DNA from: DASXRA01 sp036502575
GTDB lineage: Bacteria > Actinomycetota > Actinomycetes > Mycobacteriales > Jatrophihabitantaceae
Assembly (NCBI GenBank): GCA_036502575.1
Contig: DASXYL010000035.1
Span: 62,001-126,000 of the forward strand
DNA length: 64,000 nt
Direction of reading: 5' to 3'
Below are positions 8,926-17,772 of this stretch, piece by piece (the stretch's first letter is position 1; each line of letters opens with the position of its first letter). The position numbers were made by a program, and so were the translations under genes. The notes under the pieces were generated by a model, which was not told the origin of the DNA, searched no databases, and saw only the letters and a program-made list of their open reading frames with translations.

Positions 8926-9671
8926 ATGAGTGATCTGTCCGCAAGACCACCATCGTCGTCGGCGCGAGCCGCGGCCTGGGCCACGGGATCGCTACCGCCT
9001 TCGCCGGGGCCGGTGCGCCGGTGATCGCCGTGTCGCGCACCGCAGCGGCGTTTGCTGGGCCGGCCGACCGCGCGAGCACGATCTCGTCGGAGGTCGCCGA
9101 CGCCGGTGACGCCACGGTGCCCGCCCGCGTCTTCGATCGCTACCGCCCGCAGGTCGTCATCCTGGTGGCCGGCGCCAGCCCCCACATGCGTCCGCTGCAG
9201 CAGCAGACCTGGGAGACGTTCTCGGTCAACTGGCAGACCGACGTCCGCATCGCGTTCCACTGGCTGCGCGAGGCGCTGCTCACGCCGCTGGGACCCGGCA
9301 GTCGAGTGCTCGTGGTCAGCAGCGGAGCCGCGCTGAACGGGTCACCGCTCAGCGGCGGGTACGCCGGAGCCAAGGCCACCCAGCACTTCATCACCCGCTA
9401 CGCCCAGGACGAGGCGAATCGCGCCGGCCTCGGTATCACCTTCACCGCGGTGCTGCCCCAGTTCGCGCCGCTGACCGGCGTCGGGCGGCCGGCGGTCCAG
9501 GCGTACGCAGCTCGGGTCGGCCTCTCCGTCGACGATTTCCTCGCGCAGCAGCGGCCGCTGGTGACTCCAGAGATCGCCGGCGCTGCTCTGGTCGAGCTGG
9601 TGCAGGCGGACGCCGCCACCCTCGCCCCCGGCTACCGGCTCACCGGCACCGGGCTGCAGGACCTTCCGTGA
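8926..9671 (+). pseudogene. Short-chain dehydrogenase/reductase with N-terminal -1 frameshift
   Basis: An ATG at 8926 with GAGG-rich upstream sequence begins MSDLS, but the Rossmann motif (KTTIVVGASRGLGHGI, TGxxxGxG type) lies in another frame that has no start codon between a TGA and GTG 9021. Adding one G after position 8940 would join the two as MSDLSGKTTIVVGASRGLG. The rest (about 216 residues) is a normal SDR with LVVSSGAALNGSPLSGGYAGAKA (catalytic Ser, Tyr, Lys). So this is either a single-base deletion in a real gene or an assembly error; internal initiation at 9021 would remove the NAD(P) motif. Confidence 0.75.
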
Positions 9672-9680
9672 CCCGGCTGG

Positions 9681-9968
9681 TCAGACGTCCACGGCCAGGC
9701 GGACCGTTGCCCGGTCGCCCACCTCGAGCCTCTCGGCCTTCCGCACCCACGCCTTGACCGGGACGATGTAGCGCCCATCTTTCGGGAACAGCGATGTCGT
9801 CCATCCGGTGCTGCCGATCTGGGCCGTCACCGGGATCATGCCCCAGCCGTAGGACACCACGGCAGACGTCGCTTCCAGCTGACCGCAGTTCTCGTCCGGA
9901 ACGGTGACGAAGTGCCACGGCGCCGGGCCTCTCCAGAACCAGATCTCCCCGCTGAACTCCAGGTTCAT
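9681..9968 (-). CDS. DUF1905 domain protein
   Basis: 95 residues covering one DUF1905 domain (EFSGEIWFWRGPAPWHFVTVP...GWGMIPVTAQIGSTGWTTSLFPKDGRYIVPVKAWVRK). This is a small beta-barrel-like domain of unknown function, common in actinobacteria and often fused to an OmdA (YdeI-like) domain, which is absent here. It is convergent with the SDR, with 9 bp between stops, and lies just downstream of the HxlR regulator. Confidence 0.85.
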   Translation of the reverse strand: MNLEFSGEIWFWRGPAPWHFVTVPDENCGQLEATSAVVSYGWGMIPVTAQIGSTGWTTSLFPKDGRYIVPVKAWVRKAERLEVGDRATVRLAVDV

Positions 9969-10018
9969 TCGATCAGGATAAGAGCTTGATCAAGGTCGGA
10001 GCCCCGTGCCACGGTGGA

Positions 10019-10369
10019 TCAGCCGGTGCCGGGCGGGCGATGCGCCTCGCCCCATTCGCGGAGCGAGTCGAGCACCGGCGCGAGATCTCGGCCGGACGGC
10101 GTGAGCCAATACTCGAAGCGCGGCGGATGTTCGTTGTAGAGCCGGCGCTCGATGACGCCGGACTGCTCGAGATTGCGTAGCCGTTCGGCCACCCGATCGC
10201 GCGGCGCCCCGGTGTGCCGCTGGATGTCGTTGAAGCGGTGGACGCCCAGGGCCAGCTCGCGCAGCACCAGCAACGACCACTTGTCGCCGATGACCTCGAG
10301 CGTGTTGGCGATCGCACAGTCCCGCACGCCGTCGACCATCACCGGTACGGGTTTGAATTCGGGACTCAC
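10019..10369 (-). CDS. HxlR-family transcriptional regulator
   Basis: 116 residues, the standard length. The winged-helix core is seen as CAIANTLEVIGDKWSLLVLREL followed by HRFNDIQRHTG and the wing LYNEHPPRFEYWLT. A conserved N-terminal Cys (C18) precedes the helix; in redox-sensing HxlR proteins this Cys senses quinones or electrophiles. The GTG start at 10369 lies six bases after TACAGT (minus strand, 10376-10381), a leaderless arrangement. It is divergent from an SDR gene that is its likely target. Confidence 0.9.
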   Translation of the reverse strand: MSPEFKPVPVMVDGVRDCAIANTLEVIGDKWSLLVLRELALGVHRFNDIQRHTGAPRDRVAERLRNLEQSGVIERRLYNEHPPRFEYWLTPSGRDLAPVLDSLREWGEAHRPPGTG

Positions 10370-10431
10370 CCTGTTACTGTAGCGCTATCCACTGAGTTGG
10401 AAAGTCAAACTTACTTGTTTTGGAGGCAGCT
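10370..10431. promoter_or_regulatory. Divergent HxlR/SDR promoter region
   Basis: The 62-bp gap is AT-rich relative to its surroundings. It carries the minus-strand -10 TACAGT (10376-10381) and an AAGT-CAA-ACTT inverted repeat (10402-10412) within GGAAAGTCAAACTTACTT, a plausible HxlR operator. A TGGAGG ribosome site precedes the SDR ATG. Confidence 0.4.
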
Positions 10432-11130
10432 ATGGACATCTCATCGACTACCGCACTTGTGACCGGGGCCAATCGGGGTCTGGGCCGCGCCCTCGCGGCT
10501 GAGCTGATAGCCCGGGGAGCGACCGTGTACGCCGGCGCCCGCAACCCCGACGCCGTCGACCTTCCCGGAGCCAAGGCGGTGCGGTTGGACGTCACCGACC
10601 CGGCGTCGATCACCGCGGCGGCCGAGGCGGCGGGCGACGTCAACCTGCTGATCAACAACGCTGGCTCCGGAACGGGGGCCGATCTGCTCGGTGGCGACCT
10701 GGACGCGATCCGCCTCGAGATCGACACGCACTACTTCGGGACGCTGGCGACGACCCGAGCCTTCGTCCCCGTCATCGAGGCGAACGGCGGCGGGTCGATC
10801 CTGAACATCCTGTCCGTGCTCTCGTGGACCACGTTGCCCGATATCGGCGCGTACAGCGCGGCGAAGTCGGCGCAGTGGTCGTTGACCAACGCGTTGCGGA
10901 TCCAGCTCGCCGAGCACAAGATCCGGGTCGCCGGACTGCACGTCGGCTACATCGACACCGACATGGCTCGCGACGTGACGTCCCCGAAGCACGACCCGGC
11001 CGACGTGGCTCGAACCGCAGTGGACGGCATCGCGGCCGACGCTTACGAGATCGTCGTCGACGACCTCAGCCGCAACGTGCAGGCCGGCCTCGCCGGCGGA
11101 GTGGCCGCGCTGTACCCGACGCTGCCCTAG
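10432..11130 (+). CDS. Short-chain dehydrogenase/reductase
   Basis: 232 residues. NAD(P)-binding TGANRGLG (about residues 11-18), NNAG (about 80-83), catalytic Ser in NILSVLSW and YSAAK (Tyr/Lys) are all present, so the enzyme should be active as an oxidoreductase. The ATG at 10432 has TGGAGG five bases upstream. Its placement opposite an HxlR repressor suggests induction by an electrophile or quinone. The substrate is not predictable. Confidence 0.9.
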   Translation: MDISSTTALVTGANRGLGRALAAELIARGATVYAGARNPDAVDLPGAKAVRLDVTDPASITAAAEAAGDVNLLINNAGSGTGADLLGGDLDAIRLEIDTHYFGTLATTRAFVPVIEANGGGSILNILSVLSWTTLPDIGAYSAAKSAQWSLTNALRIQLAEHKIRVAGLHVGYIDTDMARDVTSPKHDPADVARTAVDGIAADAYEIVVDDLSRNVQAGLAGGVAALYPTLP

Positions 11131-11139
11131 ACGGGGCGC

Positions 11140-11526
11140 CTAGGCCGGGCCGGCGACACCGATCAGGTTGCCCTCGAGGTCGGTGAAGTGGCCGACCACC
11201 AGGTCACGGCCCGGGGCTCGGGCCGGGCCCATGAGCCGCGTGCCGCCCAGGGTCTCGGCCCGCTGCAGGGCCGCCTCGACGTCCGGAACGCCGACGTAGA
11301 ACAGCGCATGGCTCGCGTAGTCGGGACCGCCGCCGACGCCGCCGGGGATGCCGGTGCGATCCTCGGCGGCGTTCGGTTCGACGAAGCCGTAGTTGCCCGG
11401 CTCGGACACGGTGTCGGCCACCGAGCCACTCGTGTCGAACTCCCACCCGAACAAGTCGCCGTAGTAGCTGCGAAGCTTGCCGGCGTCCTTACCGATGATC
11501 TCGAAGTGCACAACCGGGTGTCCCAT
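11140..11526 (-). CDS. VOC/glyoxalase-family protein
   Basis: 128 residues with a single VOC fold: HPVVHFEIIGKD, YYGDLFGWEF, GGVGGG and the C-terminal GHFTDLEGNLIGV, typical of the actinobacterial glyoxalase/bleomycin-resistance group. The ATG at 11526 is chosen because GGAGAGG lies five bases upstream; an ATG at 11541 overlaps that site. It sits 31 bp after the FAD oxidoreductase gene on the same strand and is convergent with the SDR. Function unknown. Confidence 0.85.
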   Translation of the reverse strand: MGHPVVHFEIIGKDAGKLRSYYGDLFGWEFDTSGSVADTVSEPGNYGFVEPNAAEDRTGIPGGVGGGPDYASHALFYVGVPDVEAALQRAETLGGTRLMGPARAPGRDLVVGHFTDLEGNLIGVAGPA

Positions 11527-11557
11527 ATCGGTCCTCTCCATTGGCGTCTCGGTCCGA

Positions 11558-12679
11558 TCAACCCGCACACCAGGACGGCGGGGGCGTGCCGTCGAGAGCC
11601 AGCGCGACGGCCGCCCGAGCGGCCGCCGGACCGACCAGGTTGCCGGTTCCGCTGTAGCCACCGACGGCGACCACGCCGGGGGCCGTCTCGATACAGAGCG
11701 GCCGCCCGTCGGACGTGTAGCCGACCGACGCTGCCCACCGGTGCGTGACCCCGACCGGACCGCCCGCCATACGTTCAGCCACCGTCTCGATCCACGCCTG
11801 CACGTCGGCGGTGGGCGACGCGTCCAGCGTCCACTCGTCGTCGACGTGGTGATCGCGCCCGCCGCCGACGTAGAGTCGCCCGTCCGCGCCCTGCTGGGCG
11901 TAGTCGTAGCCCCAGCGTCCGTACACGGGGCACGGCAACCTCGGGGGCACCGGAGCCGTCGCGAGCATCTGCAGCCGGGCTGTACGCACGCGATCGGCCA
12001 GCTGCGGCAACAACGCCTCTAGCCGGCCGTCGACGGCAACGATCACCACGCCGGCGTCGACCACGCCCCGGTCGGTCGCGACCCGCTTACTGTCCACTGT
12101 GGACACCCGGGTGTGCTCGTGCAGCGCCGCTCGTCCGCGCAACGCCTCGGCCAGGCCGAGCGCCCTCCGGGCCGGGTTCATCGCGGCGTCGTCGGGAAGG
12201 AACAGGCCGCGTCCCAGCTCGCCGTCGTATTGCTCTACCGCGATGCCGTGCGCGCGCAGAGCCGCCTCCTGCTCTGCGCAATCGGGCAGCTCGGCGTCGT
12301 CGGGGACGCCGGGCCGGCCGGCCAGGCGGATCGACCCGACGCGTCGCACGATCGCCGGGCCGAGCAGAGCCGCCAGCCGGTCCAGCTCGCGCAGCGTCGT
12401 CCGGTACAACTCGACGGCCGGCTGTTCGCCCCACCGCTCGATGGCGTCGTGCAGGAACGGTGCCCCGCCGCCGAGCAGGAAGCCACCATTGCGTCCGGCT
12501 GCACCGGACGCCACCCGGCCCGCGTCCACTCCGACGACGGACAGCCCCTGCGCGACCAGGTCCTCGACGGCGGCGAGCCCGGAGCCCCCCAGGCCCACGA
12601 CACAGGCGTCGGCCGTGCGATCGCCGTCGAGCGGCGGCAAGCCCGGCCAATCCAGTCCGTCGTCCCAGCCCACACTCAC
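11558..12679 (-). CDS. FAD-dependent oxidoreductase (DAO family)
   Basis: 373 residues from GTG 12679, 13 bp downstream of glgC. The dinucleotide-binding motif VGLGGSGLAAVEDLVAQG and the C-terminal GVVAVGGYSGTGNLVGPAAA (FAD) identify the D-amino-acid-oxidase/glycine-oxidase superfamily, which oxidises amines or amino acids. A 13-bp sequence (CTCACGGCAG followed by G/C variants) at 12675 and 12692 is tandemly repeated around the junction with glgC, so the start region is a small duplication. The functional link to glycogen genes is doubtful; the pairing may only be read-through. Confidence 0.82.
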   Translation of the reverse strand: MSVGWDDGLDWPGLPPLDGDRTADACVVGLGGSGLAAVEDLVAQGLSVVGVDAGRVASGAAGRNGGFLLGGGAPFLHDAIERWGEQPAVELYRTTLRELDRLAALLGPAIVRRVGSIRLAGRPGVPDDAELPDCAEQEAALRAHGIAVEQYDGELGRGLFLPDDAAMNPARRALGLAEALRGRAALHEHTRVSTVDSKRVATDRGVVDAGVVIVAVDGRLEALLPQLADRVRTARLQMLATAPVPPRLPCPVYGRWGYDYAQQGADGRLYVGGGRDHHVDDEWTLDASPTADVQAWIETVAERMAGGPVGVTHRWAASVGYTSDGRPLCIETAPGVVAVGGYSGTGNLVGPAAARAAVALALDGTPPPSWCAG

Positions 12680-12692
12680 GGCAGCGCCAGAC

Positions 12693-13913
12693 TCACGGCA
12701 GGGCCAGTTGGCTCTTGCCCAGCACCACGATGCCGCTGTCGGTGACCTTGTACCGCGCCTTGTCGAGCTCGGGGTCGACGCCCACGTGCGCGCCGTCGGG
12801 TACGACGACGTTCTTGTCGAGGATGGCGTGCCGGACGACAGCGCCCCGGCCGATCTGGACGTTGTCCATGAGTACCGAGGCCTCGACGTAGGCGCCGCTG
12901 TGCAGCCGGACGTTCGGCGAGATGACGCTGTTGCGCACCGTCGCCCCGGCGACGATCGTGCCCGAGGCGACGATCGACTCCTGGGCGATGCCGCCCTCGA
13001 CGAACTTCGCCGGTGGTAGCTGCGGCGGGTTGGTGTAGATCGGCCAGAGCTGGTTGTAGAGGTTGAAGATCGGGTGAACGGCAACCAGGTCCATGTGCGC
13101 GTCGTAGTAGGCGTCGAGCGTCCCGACGTCGCGCCAGTAGCCGCGGTCGCGCTCCTCGGCGCCGGGCACGTCGTTCGCGGCGAAGTCGTACACGTAGGCG
13201 CTGCCCTGCTTGACCATCAGCGGCATGATGCTGCCGCCCATGTCGTGCACCGAGTTGTCGTCGTCGGCGTCGGCTCGCAGTACCTCGAGCAGCGCCTCGG
13301 TGGTGAAGACGTAGTTGCCCATCGAGGCGTAACTCTCGTCCGGGCTGTCGGGCAGGGCCGGCGGGTCCTTGGGCTTCTCGATGAAGTCGACGACGCTGCC
13401 GTCGACGCTGGCCTCGATGATGCCGAACGCGCTGGCCTCGTTGCGCGGCACCCGGTTGGCGGCGATCGTCACGCCGGCACCGGACTCGATGTGCTGGGCG
13501 ACCATCTGCCGGGGATCCATCCGGTACACGTGGTCGGCGCCGAATACGACGATGTAGTCGGGCTTGTCGTCGTAGATCAGGTTCCCCGATTGCAGGATCG
13601 CGTCGGCGCTGCCGGTGTACCAACGCGGCCCGAGTCGCTGCTGGGCCGGAACCGGGGTGATGTAGTTGCCGAGCACCGCCGACATGCGCCAGGTCTGGGT
13701 GATGTGGCGGTCCAGCGAGTGCGACTTGTACTGGGTCAGCACGCAGATGCGCAGGTACCCCGCGTTGACGAGGTTCGACAGCACGAAGTCGATGAGGCGG
13801 TAGTTGCCGCCGAAGGGCACCGCGGGCTTGGCGCGGTCGGCGGTGAGCGGGAAGAGGCGCTTGCCTTCGCCCCCCGCTAGGACCATCCCCAGCACTCTGG
13901 GTTCCCTGGCCAT
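12693..13913 (-). CDS. glgC: Glucose-1-phosphate adenylyltransferase (ADP-glucose pyrophosphorylase)
   Basis: 406 residues. It makes ADP-glucose from glucose-1-phosphate and ATP for glycogen or maltose-1-phosphate synthesis. The pyrophosphorylase signature GGEGKRLFPLTADRAKPAVPFGG is at about 14-36, YRMDPRQM follows the FGADHV catalytic segment, and the C-terminal third is a left-handed beta-helix (hexapeptide repeats such as VASGTIVAGATVRNSVIS). It is divergent from glgA, and the start ATG lies six bases after TATGGT (13920-13925, minus strand), suggesting a leaderless transcript. Confidence 0.97.
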   Translation of the reverse strand: MAREPRVLGMVLAGGEGKRLFPLTADRAKPAVPFGGNYRLIDFVLSNLVNAGYLRICVLTQYKSHSLDRHITQTWRMSAVLGNYITPVPAQQRLGPRWYTGSADAILQSGNLIYDDKPDYIVVFGADHVYRMDPRQMVAQHIESGAGVTIAANRVPRNEASAFGIIEASVDGSVVDFIEKPKDPPALPDSPDESYASMGNYVFTTEALLEVLRADADDDNSVHDMGGSIMPLMVKQGSAYVYDFAANDVPGAEERDRGYWRDVGTLDAYYDAHMDLVAVHPIFNLYNQLWPIYTNPPQLPPAKFVEGGIAQESIVASGTIVAGATVRNSVISPNVRLHSGAYVEASVLMDNVQIGRGAVVRHAILDKNVVVPDGAHVGVDPELDKARYKVTDSGIVVLGKSQLALP

Positions 13914-13978
13914 GGACCCACCATATCGGGGCTGCGCACTTTGCGGCGAGTTCGTGAAATCGCAGTAATGTGTGCGTC
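13914..13978. promoter_or_regulatory. Back-to-back leaderless promoters of glgC and glgA
   Basis: The minus-strand TATGGT at 13920-13925 is six bases from the glgC ATG. The plus-strand TAATGT at 13966-13971 is seven bases from the glgA GTG at 13979. The two -10 hexamers are about 40 bp apart, so the genes share a control region. Confidence 0.55.
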
Positions 13979-15136
13979 GTGCGCGTCGGCATGCTCACTC
14001 GCGAATACCCCCCCGAGGTATACGGCGGCGGGGGGGTCCATGTCGAGTTCCTCACTCGCGAGCTGCGCAGGCTCGTCGACGTCGAGGTGCACTGCTTCGG
14101 ATCGCCGCGCACCGAAGCCGGAGTGTTCGCGTACACGCCGCCCGCTGGTCTCGCCGGCGCCAACCCCGCGCTGCGGACGATCGGCGTCGACCTCGAGATC
14201 GCCGATGCTGTGGGCGATCTGGACGTCCTGCACTCGCACACGTGGTACGCCAACCTGGCCGGGGTGCTCGGCGCGACGCTGCACGGCCGGCCGCACGTCC
14301 TCACCGCGCACTCGCTCGAACCGCAGCGTCCCTGGAAGGTCGAGCAATTGGGCGGCGGCTACGGCATCTCGTCCTGGGTCGAACGGCAGGCCTACGAGAC
14401 CGCCTCGGCGATCATCGCGGTCAGCTACGGAATGCGTGCGGACGTACTCGATGCGTACCCGTTCGTGGATCCGGCCCGCGTGCACGTCGTCCACAACGGC
14501 ATCGACACGTCGCTCTACGCGCCGTCGCCGGCTCGTGACGTGCTGTCCCGGTACCAGATCGCCCTCGACCGCCCGTCCGCGCTGTTCGTCGGCCGGATCA
14601 CTCGACAAAAGGGCCTCTCGCACCTGCTGGCCGCCGCTGCGTCGTTCGATCCGGACGTGCAGCTCATCCTGTGCGCGGGGGCGCCGGACACACCGGAGAT
14701 CGCCGCCGAGACGGCAGCGGCGGTCGCGTCGCTCTCGTCGTCGCGATCCGGGGTCGTCTGGATCCGCGACATGCTCCCCCGGGCTGATCTCGTGCAGCTG
14801 CTCACCCACGCCTCGGTGTTCGTGTGCCCGTCGGTGTACGAGCCGCTCGGCATCGTCAACCTCGAGGCCATGGCCTGCGAGACCGCCGTGGTGGCCAGCG
14901 CGGTCGGGGGCATCCCGGAGGTTGTCGCCGACGGCGTCACCGGCCTGCTCGTGCCCTGCATCGCCGTGGAGCCGGCCGAGTTCGAGGCCGGCCTCGCCGC
15001 CGCGGTCAACGAGCTAGCGTTGAACCCGGCCCGAGCGGCGGCGATGGGCCGGGCCGGCCGAGAGCGGGCCGAGCGCGAGTTCAGCTGGGAGACGATCGCG
15101 CATCGCACAGTGGAGCTGTACGAATCGGTGCTCTGA
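13979..15136 (+). CDS. glgA: Actinobacterial GT4 glycogen synthase / maltose-1-phosphate synthase (GlgA/GlgM type)
   Basis: 385 residues, the short GT4 form rather than the GT5 E. coli type. It begins MRVGMLTREYPPEVYGGGGVHV and carries the C-terminal nucleotide-sugar site VCPSVYEPLGIVNLEAMAC (EX7E type). The mycobacterial orthologue Rv1212c joins ADP-glucose and glucose-1-phosphate to give maltose-1-phosphate for the GlgE pathway, so the same role is likely. GTG 13979 is chosen over GTG 13970 because TAATGT is seven bases upstream. It pairs with divergent glgC. Confidence 0.93.
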   Translation: MRVGMLTREYPPEVYGGGGVHVEFLTRELRRLVDVEVHCFGSPRTEAGVFAYTPPAGLAGANPALRTIGVDLEIADAVGDLDVLHSHTWYANLAGVLGATLHGRPHVLTAHSLEPQRPWKVEQLGGGYGISSWVERQAYETASAIIAVSYGMRADVLDAYPFVDPARVHVVHNGIDTSLYAPSPARDVLSRYQIALDRPSALFVGRITRQKGLSHLLAAAASFDPDVQLILCAGAPDTPEIAAETAAAVASLSSSRSGVVWIRDMLPRADLVQLLTHASVFVCPSVYEPLGIVNLEAMACETAVVASAVGGIPEVVADGVTGLLVPCIAVEPAEFEAGLAAAVNELALNPARAAAMGRAGRERAEREFSWETIAHRTVELYESVL

Positions 15137-15215
15137 GGGTCTGCGTTGCGGTTTGCGTTCGGTTTAAGAGCGCACCGACCAGGGACTTTCCACCGTGTCG
15201 ACCGAGCGAATCTCT

Positions 15216-15854
15216 CTACAGCCAGGGCAGCAGCGCCAGCGCCGTCTCGGCACCGGGCTCGACCTCGGTGAAGCCCGCGTCCTGCACGACGGGCGCGCCG
15301 GCCCGCATCGCACCGGCCCACTGCGTCGGTGTGGCCGCCCGCACCGCGACGTCGAAGTCGTCAGCCCGCCAGGCCGCGCGGTCGACCGACGACGACGCCC
15401 GCCAGCCGAGCTGCACGGCGTGCGCGGCCTGCGCCATCGCCTTGCCGGCCGTCATCTCATAGCGCGGCGAGAGCAGCACGAGCGGCGTGCCGGGCGCAAC
15501 CGCAGGAGGCGGCACGGGATCGTCCAAATCAGTGCCGCCGACCTGCAGCCGGGCCAGGTCACGCGGCCACGCATCGACCGGAATCGGCGGGAACACCCGG
15601 ACCTCGGCGCTGTCCTGCGTCACGGTCAGCCCGTCCAGCGCGACCGCCCGCCGCCACTCGGCCCCGCGAGCGCGTCGCACGACCTTGCGGATGCGCTGCG
15701 CGTCCCAGGCGGCGACGGCGTCGTGCCATTCTGGGCGCGGATCGGTGAGCATCAGCAGCACCCCCCGGGCGGCCGCCTCGAGCGCGTCCGTCCGGGTCGG
15801 CGGTGCGTCCCGCTCGATGCGCACGACGAACGGCAGGACGAGCTCAGCCAACAA
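15216..15854 (-). CDS. PTH2-family peptidyl-tRNA hydrolase with extra N-terminal domain
   Basis: 212 residues. The C-terminal half (about 95-212) has the Pth2 fold: the GKAMAQAAHAVQLGW segment, then VVQDAGFTEVEPGAETALAL. The N-terminal half (about 1-90) is a separate domain of unknown function containing PEWHDAVAAWDAQRIRKVVRRARG. The TTG start at 15854 overlaps the pepA stop by 11 bp, indicating translational coupling; GTG 15824 is an alternative. The family releases peptides from peptidyl-tRNA, which fits its pairing with an aminopeptidase, although this divergent form may have another role. Confidence 0.78.
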   Translation of the reverse strand: MLAELVLPFVVRIERDAPPTRTDALEAAARGVLLMLTDPRPEWHDAVAAWDAQRIRKVVRRARGAEWRRAVALDGLTVTQDSAEVRVFPPIPVDAWPRDLARLQVGGTDLDDPVPPPAVAPGTPLVLLSPRYEMTAGKAMAQAAHAVQLGWRASSSVDRAAWRADDFDVAVRAATPTQWAGAMRAGAPVVQDAGFTEVEPGAETALALLPWL

Positions 15855-17298
15855 CTGCCTCGACCGACGCCTCGACCCACCGCGCGAGCAGCCGCGCGCC
15901 GAACCCGGTCGCGCCCGCGCCGGTCAGTCCGCCATCGGCGGTCGCACGAGCCGGCCCGGCGATGTCGAGATGGGCCCAGAGCACGTCGCCGGCGAACGGG
16001 CGCAGGAACATCGCCGCCGTCGTCGCCTGCGGGTTGCCCGCCGAGTTGTTCGCGTCAGCGATGTCGGAATCAAGCTGGGAGGCGTACTCGTCCACCAGAG
16101 GCATCCGCCACAACGGCTCGCCGGCGTCGACCCCGGCGGCGACCAGAGTGCGCGCGAGTTCGTCGGACGGAGTGAACACCCCGCCGGTCCGCTCGCCGAG
16201 CGCCACCTTGATGCCGCCGGTGAGAGTCGCGATGTCGATCAACGTGCTCGGCCGCAGCCGCGCCGCCGCGTAAGCGAGAGCGTCGGCGAGGACCAGCCGC
16301 CCCTCGGCGTCGGTGTTGACCACCTCGGTCGTGCGCCCGCCGTAGTGCCGGATGACATCGTCCGGACGCATGGCCGATCCGGAAACGGAATTCTCGGCCA
16401 GCGGTACCAGCACGGTGACCCGTACCGGAATCCGCAGGGCAGCGATCACGCGCAAGGCACCGACCGCGGCCGCTCCCCCGGCCATGTCGGTGTACATCGC
16501 CTTCATGCTCGCGCCGGGCTTGAGGTTGTAGCCGCCGGTGTCGAACGTGATGCCCTTACCGACGATGACCACGTGCGGGCCGGCGGCGACGCCCCGTGGA
16601 CGCCAGGACGCCTCGACCAGACACGGCGGTGACGCCGACCCGGAGCCGACGGCGAGTACCCCGCCGAAGCTTTGCTCGGCCAACCAATACGCATCACGGG
16701 CCACCACCCGCACGCCCAACGGGGTGAGCTCGCGTTCGATCTGGGTCGCCATCCAGGCCGGGGTCTTGACCGATGTTCGGGTGTTCGCCAGCTCGCGCGC
16801 CCACGTGGCGCCCAGCCCGTGGGCGACACCACGCTCGACCGCCCCGGCGTCGTCGACCGCGACCAGACGCGCGCGCATGGTCGGCCGCGGCGTCGGGCGG
16901 GCATCGAAGCGGTAGCCGCCGAGCACCAGTCCCTCGGTGAGCGCGCTGAGCTCGGCGCCGCCGATTCCGGGCATCGCGACCGTCACGGTGGTATCCGACG
17001 AGCCACGCGCAGCTCGGGCGATCGCGGCCCCGGCCAGTCGCAGCTCGGCCGCCGTGCCGTCGCCGATCCCGGCGATCAGCAACCGATCGGGCAGCTCTCC
17101 GGGCCGCGGCAGCTGGGCCAGGTCTCCCGCCTTCGTCGACGGCTCGGTCTCGGCAACGAAGGCGTCGAGCGTGGATCGAGCCGCCAGCGGCAGGGTGCGC
17201 GTCGAGATGCCTTCGAGCACAGCGCCCGACGCAGCGACACCGACTGCCAGCGTCTCCGGGATCTGCTCGTCGCTATCGATGCGAATGTCGGTCGTCAT
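15844..17298 (-). CDS. pepA: Leucyl aminopeptidase, M17 family
   Basis: 484 residues: an N-terminal macro-like domain (about 1-150) and a C-terminal peptidase domain. The active-site stretches GKGITFDTGGYNLKP (K248, D253), DMAGGAA and the family signature NTDAEGRL (328-335) carry the metal ligands and catalytic residues. It is a cytoplasmic hexameric enzyme that removes N-terminal residues from peptides. Start ATG 17298 has AGGA nine bases upstream; a longer in-frame GTG at 17334 is not needed. It would process peptides brought in by the Dpp systems. Confidence 0.95.
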   Translation of the reverse strand: MTTDIRIDSDEQIPETLAVGVAASGAVLEGISTRTLPLAARSTLDAFVAETEPSTKAGDLAQLPRPGELPDRLLIAGIGDGTAAELRLAGAAIARAARGSSDTTVTVAMPGIGGAELSALTEGLVLGGYRFDARPTPRPTMRARLVAVDDAGAVERGVAHGLGATWARELANTRTSVKTPAWMATQIERELTPLGVRVVARDAYWLAEQSFGGVLAVGSGSASPPCLVEASWRPRGVAAGPHVVIVGKGITFDTGGYNLKPGASMKAMYTDMAGGAAAVGALRVIAALRIPVRVTVLVPLAENSVSGSAMRPDDVIRHYGGRTTEVVNTDAEGRLVLADALAYAAARLRPSTLIDIATLTGGIKVALGERTGGVFTPSDELARTLVAAGVDAGEPLWRMPLVDEYASQLDSDIADANNSAGNPQATTAAMFLRPFAGDVLWAHLDIAGPARATADGGLTGAGATGFGARLLARWVEASVEAVVG

Positions 17299-17383
17299 GG
17301 AGCCGTCCTCGATACAGGACTCGGCCCCGGACACCCGCGTACGGGTACCGGGGCCGGTCGGGTCGCGCGGTGGTCGGCCGGGA

Positions 17384-17551
17384 TCAGCCGACCGCAGATT
17401 TCAAAGCGTCGCCGAGTGCGGCCGCCTCGTCGGCTGACATCTCGACCACAAGACGTCCGCCACCTTCGAGAGGTACGCGCATAACAATGCCGCGCCCCTC
17501 CTTGGTCACCTCGAGCGGGCCATCGCCCGTCCGCGGCTTCATGGCCGCCAT
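17384..17551 (-). CDS. DUF3117 protein
   Basis: 55 residues (MAAMKPRTGDGPLEVTKEGR...). This is a highly conserved actinobacterial small protein of unknown function, the counterpart of Rv1211. GAGGAGG lies seven bases before ATG 17551. The 220-bp gap upstream, shared with the enoyl-CoA hydratase, contains only a short CGGGA/TCCCG hairpin (about 17632-17646) and no further gene. Confidence 0.92.
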   Translation of the reverse strand: MAAMKPRTGDGPLEVTKEGRGIVMRVPLEGGGRLVVEMSADEAAALGDALKSAVG

Positions 17552-17759
17552 TCGTGCCTCCTCGATGAACGCCAGATACGTTCGTCCGAACCGAAAACGC
17601 GAGCACCGGGCCGAAGACAGGCCCCGGAGCTCGGGATATTCTCCCGCACGATCAGTCAGGACCAAAGCCCAGGGTCATGATCATGCGCCCGGACGGGCGA
17701 AATCGGCTCGGCGAGGACTCGACGACGTCAAGGCATTCACCGGCTGGGTGCCCGGACGA

Positions 17760-17765
17760 TAGCGT
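17760..17765 (+). promoter_or_regulatory. Leaderless -10 (TAGCGT) of the enoyl-CoA hydratase gene
   Basis: TAGCGT ends seven bases before ATG 17773, the spacing seen for leaderless actinobacterial transcripts. No Shine-Dalgarno sequence is present. Confidence 0.45.
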
Positions 17766-17772
17766 CTGCAGC

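Noticed and set aside
11558..13084. A longer FAD oxidoreductase starting inside glgC
   Set aside because: The extension is Ser/Arg/Thr-rich and antisense-frame noise over glgC; the dinucleotide fold begins just after GTG 12679.
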